Of a stretch of 64,000 nt of DNA, positions 63,641 to 64,000 are shown in pieces; the stretch's first letter is position 1; each line of letters opens with the position of its first letter. The stretch covers positions 17,529,371-17,593,370 of the forward strand of contig CM041298.1 of assembly GCA_023052935.1 (NCBI GenBank), in the 5' to 3' direction. The stretch is from Piezodorus guildinii (taxonomy: Eukaryota > Arthropoda > Insecta > Hemiptera > Pentatomidae). The translations under genes were made by a program, and so were the position numbers. Below the pieces are notes generated by a model. It worked only from the letters and a program-made list of their open reading frames with translations. It was not told where the DNA came from and made no database searches.

Positions 63641-64000
63641 CTCGTTGATTGCTAACAGCAATCATATAAACATACATAAACAATGATAGAACAAGACCAA
63701 ATTTAACTAGGTTTATTGACTGTAGTTCAAACACAAGGACGGTATTAACTATTGTAATATAATGGACTCGAGTCCTATGGAATATAGTTTGGAGTTTCCT
63801 TATCTGCTAAATGTTAGATTAAATGGTTCCAAGTTGGGCCAAGTGCTTAGCTGAGTTACTGGAACCAATGCTTCGGGTTTATCTTACTTCCAGTAACTTC
63901 TTCTACCTCTTTAATGATTTAATTAAAATATTTTTATAAATCAATTAAGTTTTAAAAACGATAATCCTGCATTTCATTATGTTTCCCCATAATCACATAC

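Overview
This window is eukaryotic, AT-rich intergenic DNA made almost entirely of transposable elements at different stages of decay. I find no intact host gene, no rRNA and no functional tRNA. The mix points to an arthropod, possibly an insect: Jockey-like non-LTR retrotransposons, DD34D mariners, Helitron/Helentron-like repeats, tRNA-derived SINEs, and Penelope-like elements (PLEs) with hammerhead ribozymes. The species cannot be named from the sequence alone.

Layout. 1-9.4 kb: a Jockey fragment, two mariner remnants, an inverted-repeat element (2.70-3.89 kb), several copies of a ~0.9 kb repeat called here R900, and a fold-back mariner nested in a SINE nested in R900. 9.4-10.7 kb: a Helitron-like element. 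11.2-15.6 kb: a small inverted PLE, then two copies of a DNA element ending in a GTACCTTTTGGAA-type motif; the second holds an RTE-like LINE with a twin-priming inversion, which itself holds R900. 15.8-19.3 kb: two PLE insertions around an R2-like LINE tail. 20.3-22.9 kb: a Helitron-like repeat interrupted by R900 and a mariner. 23.7-27.7 kb: three Jockey-like fragments and scraps of PLE and mariner. 28.4-35.8 kb: a near-perfect 1.07 kb palindromic PLE (28966-30034), another mariner, and the best-preserved PLE (31728-34931), which carries an RT plus GIY-YIG reading frame. 36.7-41.7 kb: R900 copies, two Jockey fragments, and R900 with nested LINE and SINE insertions. 41.7-44.6 kb: a Helitron-like 3' end running into a ~26-copy, 52-bp satellite that abuts a LINE tail. 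45.2-64 kb: SINEs, R900 copies, a MITE, PLE remnants, LINE-in-LINE insertions, and two further mariners.

The most notable signal is the PLE set. Five separate insertions are flanked by exact 13-bp target-site duplications, most have inverted arms, and their terminal repeats carry the hammerhead pattern (CUGAUGA, a stem, GAAA, then a self-complementary ACGU), some intact and some with core mutations. Other points of interest are a mariner family whose copies share one internal deletion that removes the first two catalytic aspartates, a mariner made of two inverted 3' halves, and a satellite that seems to have grown from a Helitron-like terminus. All coding regions listed are broken; autonomous activity would have to come from copies elsewhere in the genome.
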